A stretch of 64,000 nt of DNA from Nevskia sp. (GTDB lineage: Bacteria > Pseudomonadota > Gammaproteobacteria > Nevskiales > Nevskiaceae): NCBI GenBank assembly GCA_028291645.1, contig JAQGNU010000089.1, forward strand, positions 24,740-88,739, given 5' to 3'. Positions within the stretch are counted from its first letter, which is position 1. Every line of letters starts with the position of its first letter. Made by a program: the position numbers and the translations under genes. This document shows, one piece after another, positions 32,670-45,065 of this stretch. The notes below the pieces were generated by a model. That model made no database searches, was not told the origin of the DNA, and saw nothing but the letters and a program-made list of their open reading frames with translations.

Positions 32670-33374
32670 TTGCGAGCTTTAGCTGCCTTTATCGTGTTGT
32701 TCTGCTCGGCTTGCGCCAGCTATGTCACTCCGGGCGGGCCGGTACACTTCGCAGACATCAATCGCGCCGATATCGCCGCGCTTGCGTCGCGCCAACCGTC
32801 TCCGCATTTCCCGGTGAACATCGCGGTGGTGCGCGTGCAAGCGCCGCAATACAAATCCTATTCGTCGGAAAGTTATGGCAGCGGTCGTTTCAGTGTCGTG
32901 ACGACGCAGGAATTGCTGACAGAAGAGCAGTTGCAAGCACTGTCGAAGTGGCCTTCGGTGGCCGCTGTCGTGCCGGTCGATCGTCTGCTGCTGCCGGCGA
33001 AACTGGATTCGCTGGACGACTTGCGGCTGGCGGCCGCGAAGCTTCAAGCCGACGTGCTGCTGATCTACACCGTCGATACCTCATTCGAGATCAAGGGGCG
33101 CGGCTATGGTCCGCTCAGCGTGATTTCACTGGGCCTGATTCCCGATCGCGATGCCTACATCACGTCTACCGCTGCGGCCGTCTTCACGGATGTCCGCACC
33201 GGCTTCACCTATGGCGTCGCGGAAGCGACGGCCAAGGCGTCCGACCTGAGCAATGCGTGGGGCTCCAGCGACGCCGTCGATAAAAAACGGCTGGAAGCCG
33301 AGCATCAGGCCTTCGCTTCGCTGCTGACGCAGGCGGAAAAAACCTGGACCAGCATCGCGCAGCAGTATCGATAA
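32670..33374 (+). CDS. Lipoprotein of unknown function, probable TTG start
   Basis: SD AAGGAG, then TTG CGA GCT...: MRALAAFIVLFCSACASYV lipobox; in frame with ORF 32352-33374. Confidence 0.6.
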   Translation: MRALAAFIVLFCSACASYVTPGGPVHFADINRADIAALASRQPSPHFPVNIAVVRVQAPQYKSYSSESYGSGRFSVVTTQELLTEEQLQALSKWPSVAAVVPVDRLLLPAKLDSLDDLRLAAAKLQADVLLIYTVDTSFEIKGRGYGPLSVISLGLIPDRDAYITSTAAAVFTDVRTGFTYGVAEATAKASDLSNAWGSSDAVDKKRLEAEHQAFASLLTQAEKTWTSIAQQYR

Positions 33375-33570
33375 GTCGCCAGCTGACGAGACGACCCAGC
33401 GGCCACTGGTGGCGGCGATGCCGCCGCTGAATGAGGTGGGCCGCAAGCCGCGCGCGGAACTTCGCATGCCGAACGGTGCGAACTTCGCGGGCGCAGCGTC
33501 ACTCCAACGCAAGACTAGGCTGCTCCCATCAGTTTCCGATCAGTTTCCGAATAGATCTCGAAGTATTGCC

Positions 33571-36150
33571 ATGCTCGTACGTCGTCTCTGCTTACTTTTC
33601 GCAATCCTGCTGGCGGCATCGGCGCACGCAGCACCGGCGCCGTTCGACCTTTCCGGCCCGACCCTCGACGTCGTCATCACGCGCGGCGCGCAGATTCTTC
33701 CGGCTTCGGAAGTGCCTAATCTCGCGGTGGGCGACCGCATCTGGATAAAAGCCGATCTGCCGTCGACGCAGTCCGCCAACTACTTGATGGTCGCTGCATT
33801 CTTGAGCGGCTCGACCAATCCGCCGCCCGAGAGCTGGTTCTTCCCGTGCAAAACCTGGACCGGCAAATGTGCACGCGAAGGCCTCAGCGTGACGGTGCCG
33901 CCGGGCGCGCAACAGGTGATCGTGTTTCTGGCGCCCGAGACCAGCGGCGATTTCCGCACGCTGGTGAGCGCGGTGCGCGGGCGTCCGGGCGCATTCGTGC
34001 GCGCGTCGCAGGATTTGAACCAGGCGGCGCTCGACCGCTCGCGGCTCGATCACTATCTGTCGACGATCCATCAGCTCGACAGCACCGATCCATACAAATT
34101 GAAGGATGTCGCGCCCTTGCTTGCGCGCAGCCTGGCGATCAAGGTCGACGAAAAATGCCTGGACCGGCTGGCGGAACTGCAGGCGCCTTGCCTGATGTCG
34201 GGTCAGGAATCGCTGATCCTCAACGACGGGCACAGCACTTCGATCGTGCAGGCGCTGACTGCGGGGCCCGGCGCCGATCTGGTGATGGAGGCCAGCGTGA
34301 CGCCGCAACTGGGTTTTGGAATCTACAGTCCGTATATCGCATCGGTGATCGATATCGCGCGCATTCTGGATTCCTTTCGCACCGCGCAGTATCAATACAT
34401 TCCGGCGCTCGCCTCGCAGCGGGGCGACAAGCTGGCGCTGACGCTGAACGCAGCGCCTTCGTTTCACGATCCCAAATCGGTCTTGGTGATCGCGCTGCCG
34501 GCGGTGGAACAATCGCTGTTGCCGCCCCTGCATGCGGTGAACCCGACCGAGATTTACTGCGCCAGCCGCACGGCGCTGGTGCTGCCGGTCGAAGGCGCGC
34601 CGCTGGTATTTTCCACCGGCTATGCGCATGACCTCACGCTGAGCGTGACCGGCATCGACGGCAAGACCATCAACCTGCCCGCCAAAGCCGATGGTGCGCA
34701 AGGCGGCTACATCGTCGACACGTCCAGGCTGAAGTCCGCCACGCTGGGCGAGACCGTGCATGCCTCGCTGCAGGGTTATTGGGGCTTCGAGCCCTACGCA
34801 GGGCCCGGCTTCCAGTTGCGCAATGCGCATGCGAAAGCCTGGGTGCTGGCGGACGGCGACGAAGATGCACTGATCGTCGGCCGCCAGGATACCGTGCACC
34901 TGCAGGCCGACAGCGTCAGCTGCGTCGACGGCATCATGCTCAAGGATCCTGCCGGCAAAGAGCTGCAGGCGGAGTGGAAAGCGGTCAAGCCCAATCAAGT
35001 GGAAGTGAAGCTGCCGCTGCAGGACGCGCAGCCCGGCGCGATGACTTTGCTGATCACCCAATACGGCGTCAGCCAGCCGCAGCTGGTTCCGCTAAAGACT
35101 TTTTCCGCCGCCGGACGTCTCGACGCGTTCTCCATCCACGCCGGCGATAGCCAGGGAATTCTGAAGGGCGGCCGCCTCGATGAGGTCGCCAGTCTGTCGA
35201 TTGGCAACATTGTGTTCCTGCCCGGTGCGCTGTCGACGCGGGCCGGCAGCGACGCACTGCCGATGATCGCGCAAGACGCGCAAGCGGTGGCGAGTCTGAA
35301 GCCGGACCCGACCGTCGTCGCCAAAGTGACGCTCAAAGATGGGCGCGTCGTTGCGCTGAATGCATCGGTGGATGCGCCGCGTCCGCGCGTGAGCTTGATC
35401 GGCAAGAGCGTACAGGCCTCGCACGCCAGCGGCGACAGCAATATCCAGCTCGCGAACCAGGACGAGTTGCCGCAGGACGCGAGGCTGACGTTCTCCGTGC
35501 GTGCGCAGTCGCCGTCGACATTTACGCGTGACCAGACCATCGAAATCGCGACCGCGGACGAGTCGTTTTCCGCCAGCCTGAGCCTCAGCAACGGCGGCAT
35601 CACGCTGGGCGACGCGCGGGTGGCGGTGGCGACGCTCGATCCCGCCAAGGCATTTGGATCGTCCGCGTTCGGGCCGCTGAAGTTCCGGGTTCTCGCGAAC
35701 GCGGTCGCCGGCGACTGGCAGCCGCTGGCCACGCTGGTGCGCTTGCCCGCCCTGAAGGATCTCAAGTGTCCGGCGACGCCCGAACTGGCCTGCAGACTTT
35801 CCGGCTCCGGCCTGTTCCTGGTCGATTCCGTATCCAGCGATCCGCAGTTCGAGCATGCGGTGCAGGTTCCGGATGGCTTCCCGGGATCTACTCTGCCGGT
35901 ACCGCGCCCCAGCAATGGCCGGCTCTACGTCAAGCTGCGCGACGATCCGTCGGTGGTCAACACCGTCGCGCTGGAGGCCCAGCAGCTGCCCCCCTCGGCC
36001 GACGAACTCGCGCGCGCGGCGGCCACGCAGGAGGCCGCGAGCCCCAAACCCGAGACTATCGGCGGCGCAAACCCGCCAGCGGCAGGCGGCGCCGCGTCGA
36101 GTCCCGCCGCGCCCGTGCCGCCGCCCGCAGCGAGCAGTCCGCCGCAGTAG
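33571..36150 (+). CDS. Large secreted protein of unknown function
   Basis: MLVRRLCLLFAILLAASAHA signal peptide; about 860 aa; Ala/Pro-rich C-terminus. Confidence 0.7.
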   Translation: MLVRRLCLLFAILLAASAHAAPAPFDLSGPTLDVVITRGAQILPASEVPNLAVGDRIWIKADLPSTQSANYLMVAAFLSGSTNPPPESWFFPCKTWTGKCAREGLSVTVPPGAQQVIVFLAPETSGDFRTLVSAVRGRPGAFVRASQDLNQAALDRSRLDHYLSTIHQLDSTDPYKLKDVAPLLARSLAIKVDEKCLDRLAELQAPCLMSGQESLILNDGHSTSIVQALTAGPGADLVMEASVTPQLGFGIYSPYIASVIDIARILDSFRTAQYQYIPALASQRGDKLALTLNAAPSFHDPKSVLVIALPAVEQSLLPPLHAVNPTEIYCASRTALVLPVEGAPLVFSTGYAHDLTLSVTGIDGKTINLPAKADGAQGGYIVDTSRLKSATLGETVHASLQGYWGFEPYAGPGFQLRNAHAKAWVLADGDEDALIVGRQDTVHLQADSVSCVDGIMLKDPAGKELQAEWKAVKPNQVEVKLPLQDAQPGAMTLLITQYGVSQPQLVPLKTFSAAGRLDAFSIHAGDSQGILKGGRLDEVASLSIGNIVFLPGALSTRAGSDALPMIAQDAQAVASLKPDPTVVAKVTLKDGRVVALNASVDAPRPRVSLIGKSVQASHASGDSNIQLANQDELPQDARLTFSVRAQSPSTFTRDQTIEIATADESFSASLSLSNGGITLGDARVAVATLDPAKAFGSSAFGPLKFRVLANAVAGDWQPLATLVRLPALKDLKCPATPELACRLSGSGLFLVDSVSSDPQFEHAVQVPDGFPGSTLPVPRPSNGRLYVKLRDDPSVVNTVALEAQQLPPSADELARAAATQEAASPKPETIGGANPPAAGGAASSPAAPVPPPAASSPPQ

Positions 36151-36391
36151 CAGCTCCATCAGGCCCGATCGAGCAGCTGCATCTATTTCCGCAAAATTCG
36201 CGCGCCAGGCGACGCCAGGCGCCATCCCAGCGCATCGATATGGGATCGAATTGCGCGTAAATGCTTGTTTGTGGTGCTATCCCCGAGCGAAAAGCAAGTG
36301 CGCGGGCTCAAGGGATGGTATGGTGCGCCGCCGTATTGCCTCGAAACTTGGCTGAACAGTTAGCCCCGCATCGAGGCAGGAGACATCGTAA

Positions 36392-38248
<1,857 letters not shown>

Positions 38249-38320
38249 AGCGATGATTGCGGCGGCTCAGCGTCAGCTGACGACGCGAGTAATGGCGTAG
38301 CCGGTCGCGAGTGATCGAAC

Positions 38321-38342
38321 GGGTGCTGTTTAAGCAGCACCC
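38321..38342 (+). terminator. Candidate rpoD terminator hairpin
   Basis: GGGTGCTG-TTTAAG-CAGCACCC, 8-bp perfect stem; no U-run. Confidence 0.45.
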
Positions 38343-38432
38343 GGTGCGACGGTGGGGGCGCTACGCGACGCCCACAGGCCTTGGCAAAGTTCCTGCAACA
38401 ATGGCCAGACCGACCGACAGCACCAGGCGCGC

Positions 38433-39311
38433 ATGCAAGCGGACGAGATTTTGAACCCAGACGACTACGGCAGCCCTGCGGCCTATGTCCGCCTGGGCGG
38501 TCGCGGCACTGTCGATGGGTCTGCGGAAGTTGGCAGCGACGCGAAACCGTTCGTGCTCGACGATGGTCTGATCAGGACTCTGCACTTCACCACGGCTTTC
38601 GTGCAGAGCGAGATGAACATTGGCCAGCCCGACATGCTCATCTTGCGTTACACGCGCAAGATGATGGCCTTCCTATTGTTCTGTCCGCGCCCTGAGCATG
38701 TGATTATCGTCGGGCTCGGCGGCGGCTCCTTGACCAAGTTCTGCTACCGCCAGCTGCCGCGCGCACGGATTACCACGGTTGAAATCGACGAAGACGTGAT
38801 CAAGTGGGCGCACTTGTTCCAAGTCCCGGTCGATCGCCAGCGCATCAGCATCGTTCATGCCGATGCGACTGAATACTTCGCGGCAACCGAGGAACGCGCC
38901 GATGTCATCCTGGTCGACGGCTGCGATGCACACGGCACCGCGCCGGTATTCTGCAACGAGTCTTTTTACCGGAATCTGCGTGCACGATTGCGTCCGCGCG
39001 GTGTGCTGGTGGTGAATCTGGTGGGCTCGGCCGAAGTCGTCAAGATTCATCAACACTTCATCGCGGCCGTGTTCGCCAGTCGGCTGGTGGTGCTGGATGT
39101 CAGCAACGAAGGCAACCGCGTGGCGTTTGCGTTCAACGATCCCTGGCGTCCGCCGGACTGGGTGGACATGCATCGCGACGCGAAAAGACTGCTGCGCCGC
39201 CACGGCCTCGATTTCCCCGCCTTTGCCCGCAAGCTGCAGCGCAGCTACGAGCGCCAGGCGATCGGAACGCCGCGCATAGCGGACCAAGCAGCGTGGAAAG
39301 TCGAAAAATAA
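38433..39311 (+). CDS. Spermidine synthase-like SAM-dependent protein
   Basis: VIIVGLGGGSLTKFCYRQLPRARITTVEIDEDVIKWA; VILVDGCDAHGTAP. Confidence 0.8.
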   Translation: MQADEILNPDDYGSPAAYVRLGGRGTVDGSAEVGSDAKPFVLDDGLIRTLHFTTAFVQSEMNIGQPDMLILRYTRKMMAFLLFCPRPEHVIIVGLGGGSLTKFCYRQLPRARITTVEIDEDVIKWAHLFQVPVDRQRISIVHADATEYFAATEERADVILVDGCDAHGTAPVFCNESFYRNLRARLRPRGVLVVNLVGSAEVVKIHQHFIAAVFASRLVVLDVSNEGNRVAFAFNDPWRPPDWVDMHRDAKRLLRRHGLDFPAFARKLQRSYERQAIGTPRIADQAAWKVEK

Positions 39312-39343
39312 TCGTCGTTCACCGGCACGCTGGCCGCAGCGTA

Positions 39344-41038
39344 TTAATTGGTCTGGTCCGGCGATTCAGGCTGCGCCTGCGAATGCGTGGTCACGCCGGG
39401 CTCTTCGCAGGCGCGCAGAGCGACTCCGAATTTTCCGAAGTAGCGACGCGGACCCCGATGCTTGCCGACCAGGCCCGCCCTGACCAGCTTGCGCAGCACA
39501 TTGGTGCGCGCTTCGCACAGCAGCACGCGTACGCCGCGGCGCTCGAGGCTTTGCGTCGCTTCATCGAGCGCCTGAATGCCGGTGATGTCCATGAACGGCA
39601 CCCGCCCCAGGCGGATCACGACACAGCGCGGGTCGGTGTGGGTCTGCTGCAGCGCGCGCTCGAGGCTCTCGACCGCGCCGAAGAAAAACGGACCTTCGAT
39701 CGAGTACACCAGCACATCGGCGGGCAGCCGCGCGAGATCGCTGCTTTGCAGTTCGGCGCGGATGGCGCTTTCGTCGACCCGCAGCACCTCGACCGACGAG
39801 GCCATGCGCCGCAGGAACAGCAGCATCGCCAGGATGACGCCAACGTTGACCGCGACCACCAGGTCGGTAAACACCGTCAGCAAGAACGTGATCAGCAGAA
39901 TCGCGACGTCGGTGCGCGGCGCTGTCCGCACCATCCGCACGAAGTGCCGCGCCTCGCTCATGTTCCAGGCCACCACGAACAGGATCGCCGCCAGCGCGCA
40001 CAGCGGCACCTGCGCGGCGAGTGGCGCCAGCAGCAACAGGATCAGCAGCAGCGTCAGCGAATGAACGATGCCTGCGAGCGGACTGGTGCCGCCGTTGCGG
40101 AAATTGGTCGCGGTGCGTGCGATCGCACCGGTCGCGGCAAAACCGCCGAACAAGGGCGCTACCAGATTGGCGATGCCCTGACCGATCAGTTCCTGGTTCG
40201 AGTCATGGCGGGTGCCGGCCATGCCATCCGCGACGACGGCGGACAGCAGCGACTCGATCGCGCCCAGCATGGCAATGGTGAACGCGGCCGGCACCAGCAA
40301 GCTGAGCCGGTCGAAAGAGATCTCCGGCAGGCTCAAGTGCGGCAATCCCCGCGGGATGCCGCCGAAGGCGCTCGCAATCGTCGCCACGCCTTCGAACGAG
40401 AAGCCGGCTTGAATGACCGTTGCGGCAACCATCGCCAGCAAGGGACCGGGGACACGCGCGAGTCCTGGGATGCGCGGGCCATAGAGCACCAGTCCGAGGC
40501 TGAGCAGCGCCAGCGCGGTGGTTGCGGGATGCAGCTGCGGCAGCATTTCGAGCAGATGCAGCAGCTTCTCGTGGAAGTGCGTGCCCACGGGCGCGGGCAG
40601 GCCGAAGAAGTCTTTCCATTGACCGACCCAGATGATGACGCCGATCCCGGCGGTGAAGCCGACGATCACCGGATCGGGAATGAAACGCAGCACGCCGCCG
40701 AACTTGGCCAGGCCGAACAGGATCAGGATGACGCCGGCCATCGAGGTGGCGAGCAGCAGCCCATCGACCCCGTACTTGGCGGTGACGCCGGCGAGGATGA
40801 CGATGAACGCGCCGGTCGGCCCCGCGATCTGAATGCGGCTGCCGCCGAATAAGGACACCACCAGACCGGCGACGATCGCCGTGTAGATGCCCTGCTCGGG
40901 CTTGACGCCCGAGGCGATGGCGAAGGCCATGGCGAGCGGCAGCGCCACCACGCCGACAATGATGCCGGCCACCAGGTTGCGTGCCCACTGATCGCGCCGG
41001 AACAGCCCCGCTCGAGCGGCCGCCACGACCGCAATCAT
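39344..41038 (-). CDS. SulP/SLC26-family anion transporter with STAS domain
   Basis: GIYTAIVAGLVVSLFGGSRIQIAGPTGAFIVIL; C-terminal STAS domain (VPFMDITGIQALDEATQSLERRGVRVLL). Confidence 0.9.
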   Translation of the reverse strand: MIAVVAAARAGLFRRDQWARNLVAGIIVGVVALPLAMAFAIASGVKPEQGIYTAIVAGLVVSLFGGSRIQIAGPTGAFIVILAGVTAKYGVDGLLLATSMAGVILILFGLAKFGGVLRFIPDPVIVGFTAGIGVIIWVGQWKDFFGLPAPVGTHFHEKLLHLLEMLPQLHPATTALALLSLGLVLYGPRIPGLARVPGPLLAMVAATVIQAGFSFEGVATIASAFGGIPRGLPHLSLPEISFDRLSLLVPAAFTIAMLGAIESLLSAVVADGMAGTRHDSNQELIGQGIANLVAPLFGGFAATGAIARTATNFRNGGTSPLAGIVHSLTLLLILLLLAPLAAQVPLCALAAILFVVAWNMSEARHFVRMVRTAPRTDVAILLITFLLTVFTDLVVAVNVGVILAMLLFLRRMASSVEVLRVDESAIRAELQSSDLARLPADVLVYSIEGPFFFGAVESLERALQQTHTDPRCVVIRLGRVPFMDITGIQALDEATQSLERRGVRVLLCEARTNVLRKLVRAGLVGKHRGPRRYFGKFGVALRACEEPGVTTHSQAQPESPDQTN

Positions 41039-41177
41039 CTAGCCAGCCTCGGGATGTGTCATGCGAACGATACTAGTGGGTATGCGGTAGCTGCGTACGC
41101 GAGAGCGATCCCTTCGCCGTGCCGCGCGATCGCCGCCGTCGCGATCGAACATTTAGTTTCACCGAGCTTGCGAAATA

Positions 41178-41220
41178 TTGACCGCGGTCAATGCGGTGCG
41201 CGAATCCCTGTCCATATGAT
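41178..41220 (+). promoter_or_regulatory. CRP/FNR-type box TTGACCGCGGTCAA (41178-41191) plus -10-like TATGAT (41215-41220), upstream of oxc
   Basis: Perfect 14-bp palindrome; hexamer begins 24 nt after it. Confidence 0.7.
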
Positions 41221-41329
41221 TCCCCCGCAATCCAACGGCGCTGCGAATGCGTACCCGCTGGCAGGCATCAATTAATAAGAGTTCGGCTCGCAAGTCCGCT
41301 CTACAACAGAGAAGTTACTAGGAGAAACC

Positions 41330-43135
41330 ATGGCATCAGTCCTCACACAGGCGCCACCGACGATCGCGACGACGGCGGACGGCACGCTCAAGGCGAAAGG
41401 TGGCGAGGCTGGCGCCACGTCGGGCGGCCATCCGCACGACGCACAGGCAGAGCAGACCGACGGGTTTCATCTGGTCATCGATGCGCTGAAGCTGAACGAT
41501 CTCAACACGATCTTTGGTCTGGTCGGCATTCCGATTACCGACCTCGCGCGCCTCGCGCAAGGCGAAGGCATGCGCTTCATCGGCTTCCGCCATGAACAGC
41601 ACGCGGGCAATGCCGCCGCAATCGCCGGCTATATGACGCAGAAGCCCGGCATCTGCATGACCGTGTCCGCACCCGGTTTCCTGAATGGCCTGACGGCGCT
41701 GGCCAATGCGACCACCAACTGCTTCCCGATGATCCTGATCAGCGGATCGAGCGAGCGCGAGATCGTCGATCTGCAGCAGGGCGACTACGAGGAAATGGAT
41801 CAGCTGAGTGCTGCCAGACCGTATGCCAAGGCGGCCTATCGTGTGCTCCACGCCGAAGACATCGGCATCGGCGTCGCCCGCGCGATCCGTGCGGCCGTCT
41901 CCGGCCGGCCCGGCGGCGTTTATCTCGATCTGCCGGCGAAACTGCTCGCGCAAACGCTCGATGCAGCGCGTGGCAAGAAATCCTTGGTGAAAGTGGTCGA
42001 TCCGGTGCCGCGTCAAATCCCGGCGCCGGATTCGATCAAGCGCGCGCTCGATCTGCTGAAAAGCGCCAAGCGTCCGCTGATCCTGCTCGGTAAAGGCGCT
42101 GCCTACGCGCAGGCCGATGCCGACATTCGCGCGCTCGTCGAAAAAACCGGCATTCCGTATCTGCCGATGTCGATGGCCAAGGGTCTGCTGCCGGATACCC
42201 ATCCGCAATCGGCTTCGGCCGCGCGCTCTTTCGTGCTGGCCGAGGCGGATGTCGTGCTGCTGATCGGCGCTCGCCTGAACTGGCTGCTCGCACATGGCAA
42301 AGGCAAGACCTGGGGTGGACCGAAGCAGTTCATCCAGGTTGACATCGCGCCGACGGAAATCGACAGCAACGTGGCGATCGCAGCCCCCGTGATCGGTGAC
42401 ATCGGCTCTTGCGTGGCGGCGTTGCTGGCCGGCATCGAGTCCGGTTTCAGCCAGCCCAGCGCCGAGTGGACCGGTGCGATCACCGAACGCAAAGACAAGA
42501 ACCTGGCGAAGATGGCGGTGACGCTCGAGCAGAATCCGTCGCCGATGAACTTCCACAGCGCGCTGCGCGCGATCCGCGATGTACTGAAGACGCGTCCAGA
42601 TATCAACGTCGTCAACGAAGGCGCCAACACGCTCGACTATGCCCGCAGCATCATCGACATGTACGAGCCGCGTAAGCGCTTCGACTCCGGCACCTGGGGC
42701 ATCATGGGCATCGGTATGGGTTATGCCATCGGTGCTGCGGTCGTCAGCGGCCTGCCGGTGGTTGCCATCGAAGGCGACAGCGCGTTCGGTTTCAGTGGCA
42801 TGGAACTCGAGACCATCTGCCGCTACGAGCTGCCGGTCTGCACCATCGTGTTCAACAACAATGGCGTTTATCGCGGCACCGATGTGAACCTGAGCGGCGG
42901 CAAGGATGTTGCGCCGACCGTTTTCGTCAAGGGCGCGCGCTACGACAAGATGATCGAAGCCTTCGGCGGCGTTGGCTACAACGCGACGACGCCGGCAGAA
43001 CTGACGCAAGCACTGACCGCAGCCATCGCGTCGGGTAAACCGACCCTCATCAACGCCGTCATCGACGAAGCCGCGGGCACCGAGAGTGGCCGCCTGACGA
43101 ATCTGAACCCGCAAAGCGCGGCGAAGAAGAAGTAG
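41330..43135 (+). CDS. oxc: Oxalyl-CoA decarboxylase
   Basis: ThDP enzyme; [83 protein letters not shown]; next to formyl-CoA transferase. Confidence 0.95.
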   Translation: MASVLTQAPPTIATTADGTLKAKGGEAGATSGGHPHDAQAEQTDGFHLVIDALKLNDLNTIFGLVGIPITDLARLAQGEGMRFIGFRHEQHAGNAAAIAGYMTQKPGICMTVSAPGFLNGLTALANATTNCFPMILISGSSEREIVDLQQGDYEEMDQLSAARPYAKAAYRVLHAEDIGIGVARAIRAAVSGRPGGVYLDLPAKLLAQTLDAARGKKSLVKVVDPVPRQIPAPDSIKRALDLLKSAKRPLILLGKGAAYAQADADIRALVEKTGIPYLPMSMAKGLLPDTHPQSASAARSFVLAEADVVLLIGARLNWLLAHGKGKTWGGPKQFIQVDIAPTEIDSNVAIAAPVIGDIGSCVAALLAGIESGFSQPSAEWTGAITERKDKNLAKMAVTLEQNPSPMNFHSALRAIRDVLKTRPDINVVNEGANTLDYARSIIDMYEPRKRFDSGTWGIMGIGMGYAIGAAVVSGLPVVAIEGDSAFGFSGMELETICRYELPVCTIVFNNNGVYRGTDVNLSGGKDVAPTVFVKGARYDKMIEAFGGVGYNATTPAELTQALTAAIASGKPTLINAVIDEAAGTESGRLTNLNPQSAAKKK

Positions 43136-43161
43136 TCCAAGTCAACCCAAGGAAAACTCAA

Positions 43162-44415
43162 ATGAGCAACAAGCCACTTGCAGGCATCAAGATTATCGAC
43201 TTTACCCATGTGCAAGCCGGCCCCGCTTGCACGCAGTTGCTGGCCTGGTTCGGCGCCGACGTCATCAAGGTCGAGCGCCCCGGTTCGGGCGATGTGACCC
43301 GTTCCCAGCTGCGCGACATCCCGGATGTCGACGCGCTGTACTTCACCATGCTCAACAGCAACAAGCGTTCGCTGACGCTGGATACGAAGAAACCCGAAGG
43401 CAAGGAAGTGCTGGAAAAGCTGATCCGCGAATCCGATGTGCTGGTGGAAAACTTCGGTCCCGGCGCGCTCGACCGTATGGGCTTCACCTGGGAACGCATC
43501 AACGAGCTGAACCCGAAGCTGATCGTCGCTTCGGTCAAGGGCTTCAGCGACGGCCACCACTACGACGACCTCAAGGTCTATGAAAACGTGGCGCAGTGTG
43601 CCGGCGGTGCGGCCTCGACCACCGGCTGGTGGGACGGTCCGCCAACCATCAGCGCCGCCGCGCTGGGCGACAGCAACACCGGCATGCATCTGGCCATCGG
43701 CATCCTGACGGCGATCATCGGCCGCCAGCAGACCGGCAAGGGCCAGAAGGTTTCGGTGTCGATGCAGGACAGCGTGCTCAACCTGTGTCGCGTGAAGATG
43801 CGTGACCAGCTGCGCCTGGACCGCCTCGGTTACCTGGAAGAGTACCCGCAGTACCCGCACGGCACGTTCAGCGATGTCGTGCCGCGCGGCGGCAATGCCG
43901 GCGGCGGCGGCCAGCCGGGCTGGGTGCTGAAGTGCAAGGGCTGGGAGACCGACCCGAACGCCTACATCTATTTCACCATCCAGGGCCATGCCTGGGCGCC
44001 GATCTGCAAAGCGCTGGGCAAGGAAGAGTGGATCGACGATCCCAACTACAACACCGCCAAGGCACGCCAGCCGCACATCATGGAGATCTTCGGCGAGATC
44101 GAGACCTGGCTGTCGAACAAGACCAAGTTCGAAGCGGTCGACATCCTGCGCAAGTTCGACATCCCCTGTTCGCCGGTGCTGACGATGAAGGAACTGGCCA
44201 ACGACCCGTCGCTGCGCGCCAGCGGTACCATCGTCGACGTGCCGCACAAGGAGCGCGGCAGCTACCTCACCGTCGGCAGCCCGATCAAGTTCTCCGACCT
44301 CAAACCCGAGATCACCGGTTCGCCGCTGCTGGGCGAGCATACCGACGAAGTGCTGGCGCAACTGGGCTACGGCAAAGACCAGATCGCGGCGCTGCACAAG
44401 TCCGCAGCGGTCTGA
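43162..44415 (+). CDS. frc: Formyl-CoA:oxalate CoA-transferase (CaiB/BaiF family), copy 1
   Basis: [44 protein letters not shown]; follows oxc. Confidence 0.93.
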   Translation: MSNKPLAGIKIIDFTHVQAGPACTQLLAWFGADVIKVERPGSGDVTRSQLRDIPDVDALYFTMLNSNKRSLTLDTKKPEGKEVLEKLIRESDVLVENFGPGALDRMGFTWERINELNPKLIVASVKGFSDGHHYDDLKVYENVAQCAGGAASTTGWWDGPPTISAAALGDSNTGMHLAIGILTAIIGRQQTGKGQKVSVSMQDSVLNLCRVKMRDQLRLDRLGYLEEYPQYPHGTFSDVVPRGGNAGGGGQPGWVLKCKGWETDPNAYIYFTIQGHAWAPICKALGKEEWIDDPNYNTAKARQPHIMEIFGEIETWLSNKTKFEAVDILRKFDIPCSPVLTMKELANDPSLRASGTIVDVPHKERGSYLTVGSPIKFSDLKPEITGSPLLGEHTDEVLAQLGYGKDQIAALHKSAAV

Positions 44416-44497
44416 ATCGTAGAGTTCCTCCGCGCGCACTGCGTCCATCGCGGACGCAGTGCGCGTAGGATGGCCGCGCGGCACTGAGGAGATTTCT

Positions 44498-44935
44498 GTG
44501 CTTTCGAATGTCGACCTGCAGCAACTGGTCGTCGGCGCTGCCGACGCGATCATCGTGTGCGATGCGCAGGGCGCCGTCCGCTTCTGGAATCATGCCGCCG
44601 AACGCATCTTCGGTTTCTCCGAAGCCGAAGCGCTCGGCCAGCCGCTGGACCTGATCATTCCGCAGCGCCAGCAACAGCGCCACTGGGAGGGTTACCACAA
44701 GACGATGGCGACGGGCGTGACCAAGTACGGTGCGGATCTGTTGCGCGTGCCTGCGCTGCATAAGGACGGGCACACGCTGTCGATCGCATTCACCGTCACG
44801 CTGTTGTTGTCGTCGGATCAGAAAGTCGATGGCATCGCTGCGATCGTGCGCGACGAAACCCGCCGTTTCGCCGAGGAGCGCGAATTGCGCAAACGCGTCG
44901 CCGAACTCGAGGCCGAGATAGCGGCAGACCGCTAA
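44498..44935 (+). CDS. Single PAS-domain protein, probable GTG start
   Basis: SD GAGGAG, GTG; LVVGAADAIIVCDAQGAVRFWNHAAERIFGFSEAEALGQPLDLIIPQRQQQRHWEGYHKTM. Confidence 0.8.
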   Translation: MLSNVDLQQLVVGAADAIIVCDAQGAVRFWNHAAERIFGFSEAEALGQPLDLIIPQRQQQRHWEGYHKTMATGVTKYGADLLRVPALHKDGHTLSIAFTVTLLLSSDQKVDGIAAIVRDETRRFAEERELRKRVAELEAEIAADR

Positions 44936-45065
44936 CGCCGCCGCGTCGGCCAGGTTCGGCGACATCCGGGTCGATCCTGCTTCGGATGTGCGGATGTAGT
45001 CGTCAGCTGCGAGCGTTATGAAGTCAGGCAAAGTTATTCTGCTGCGCGAGTCATAAAAATTCGGA

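Noticed and set aside
39293-40852. 519-aa plus-strand ORF opposite the SulP gene
   Set aside because: Gln/His/Arg/Asp-rich shadow frame of a clear transporter gene.
41336-43114. 592-aa minus-strand ORF opposite oxc
   Set aside because: Mirror of high-GC codon usage; low-complexity composition and no recognisable motif.
42976-44553. 525-aa minus-strand ORF spanning frc and flanks
   Set aside because: Antisense shadow of frc copy 1; no start context or family motif.
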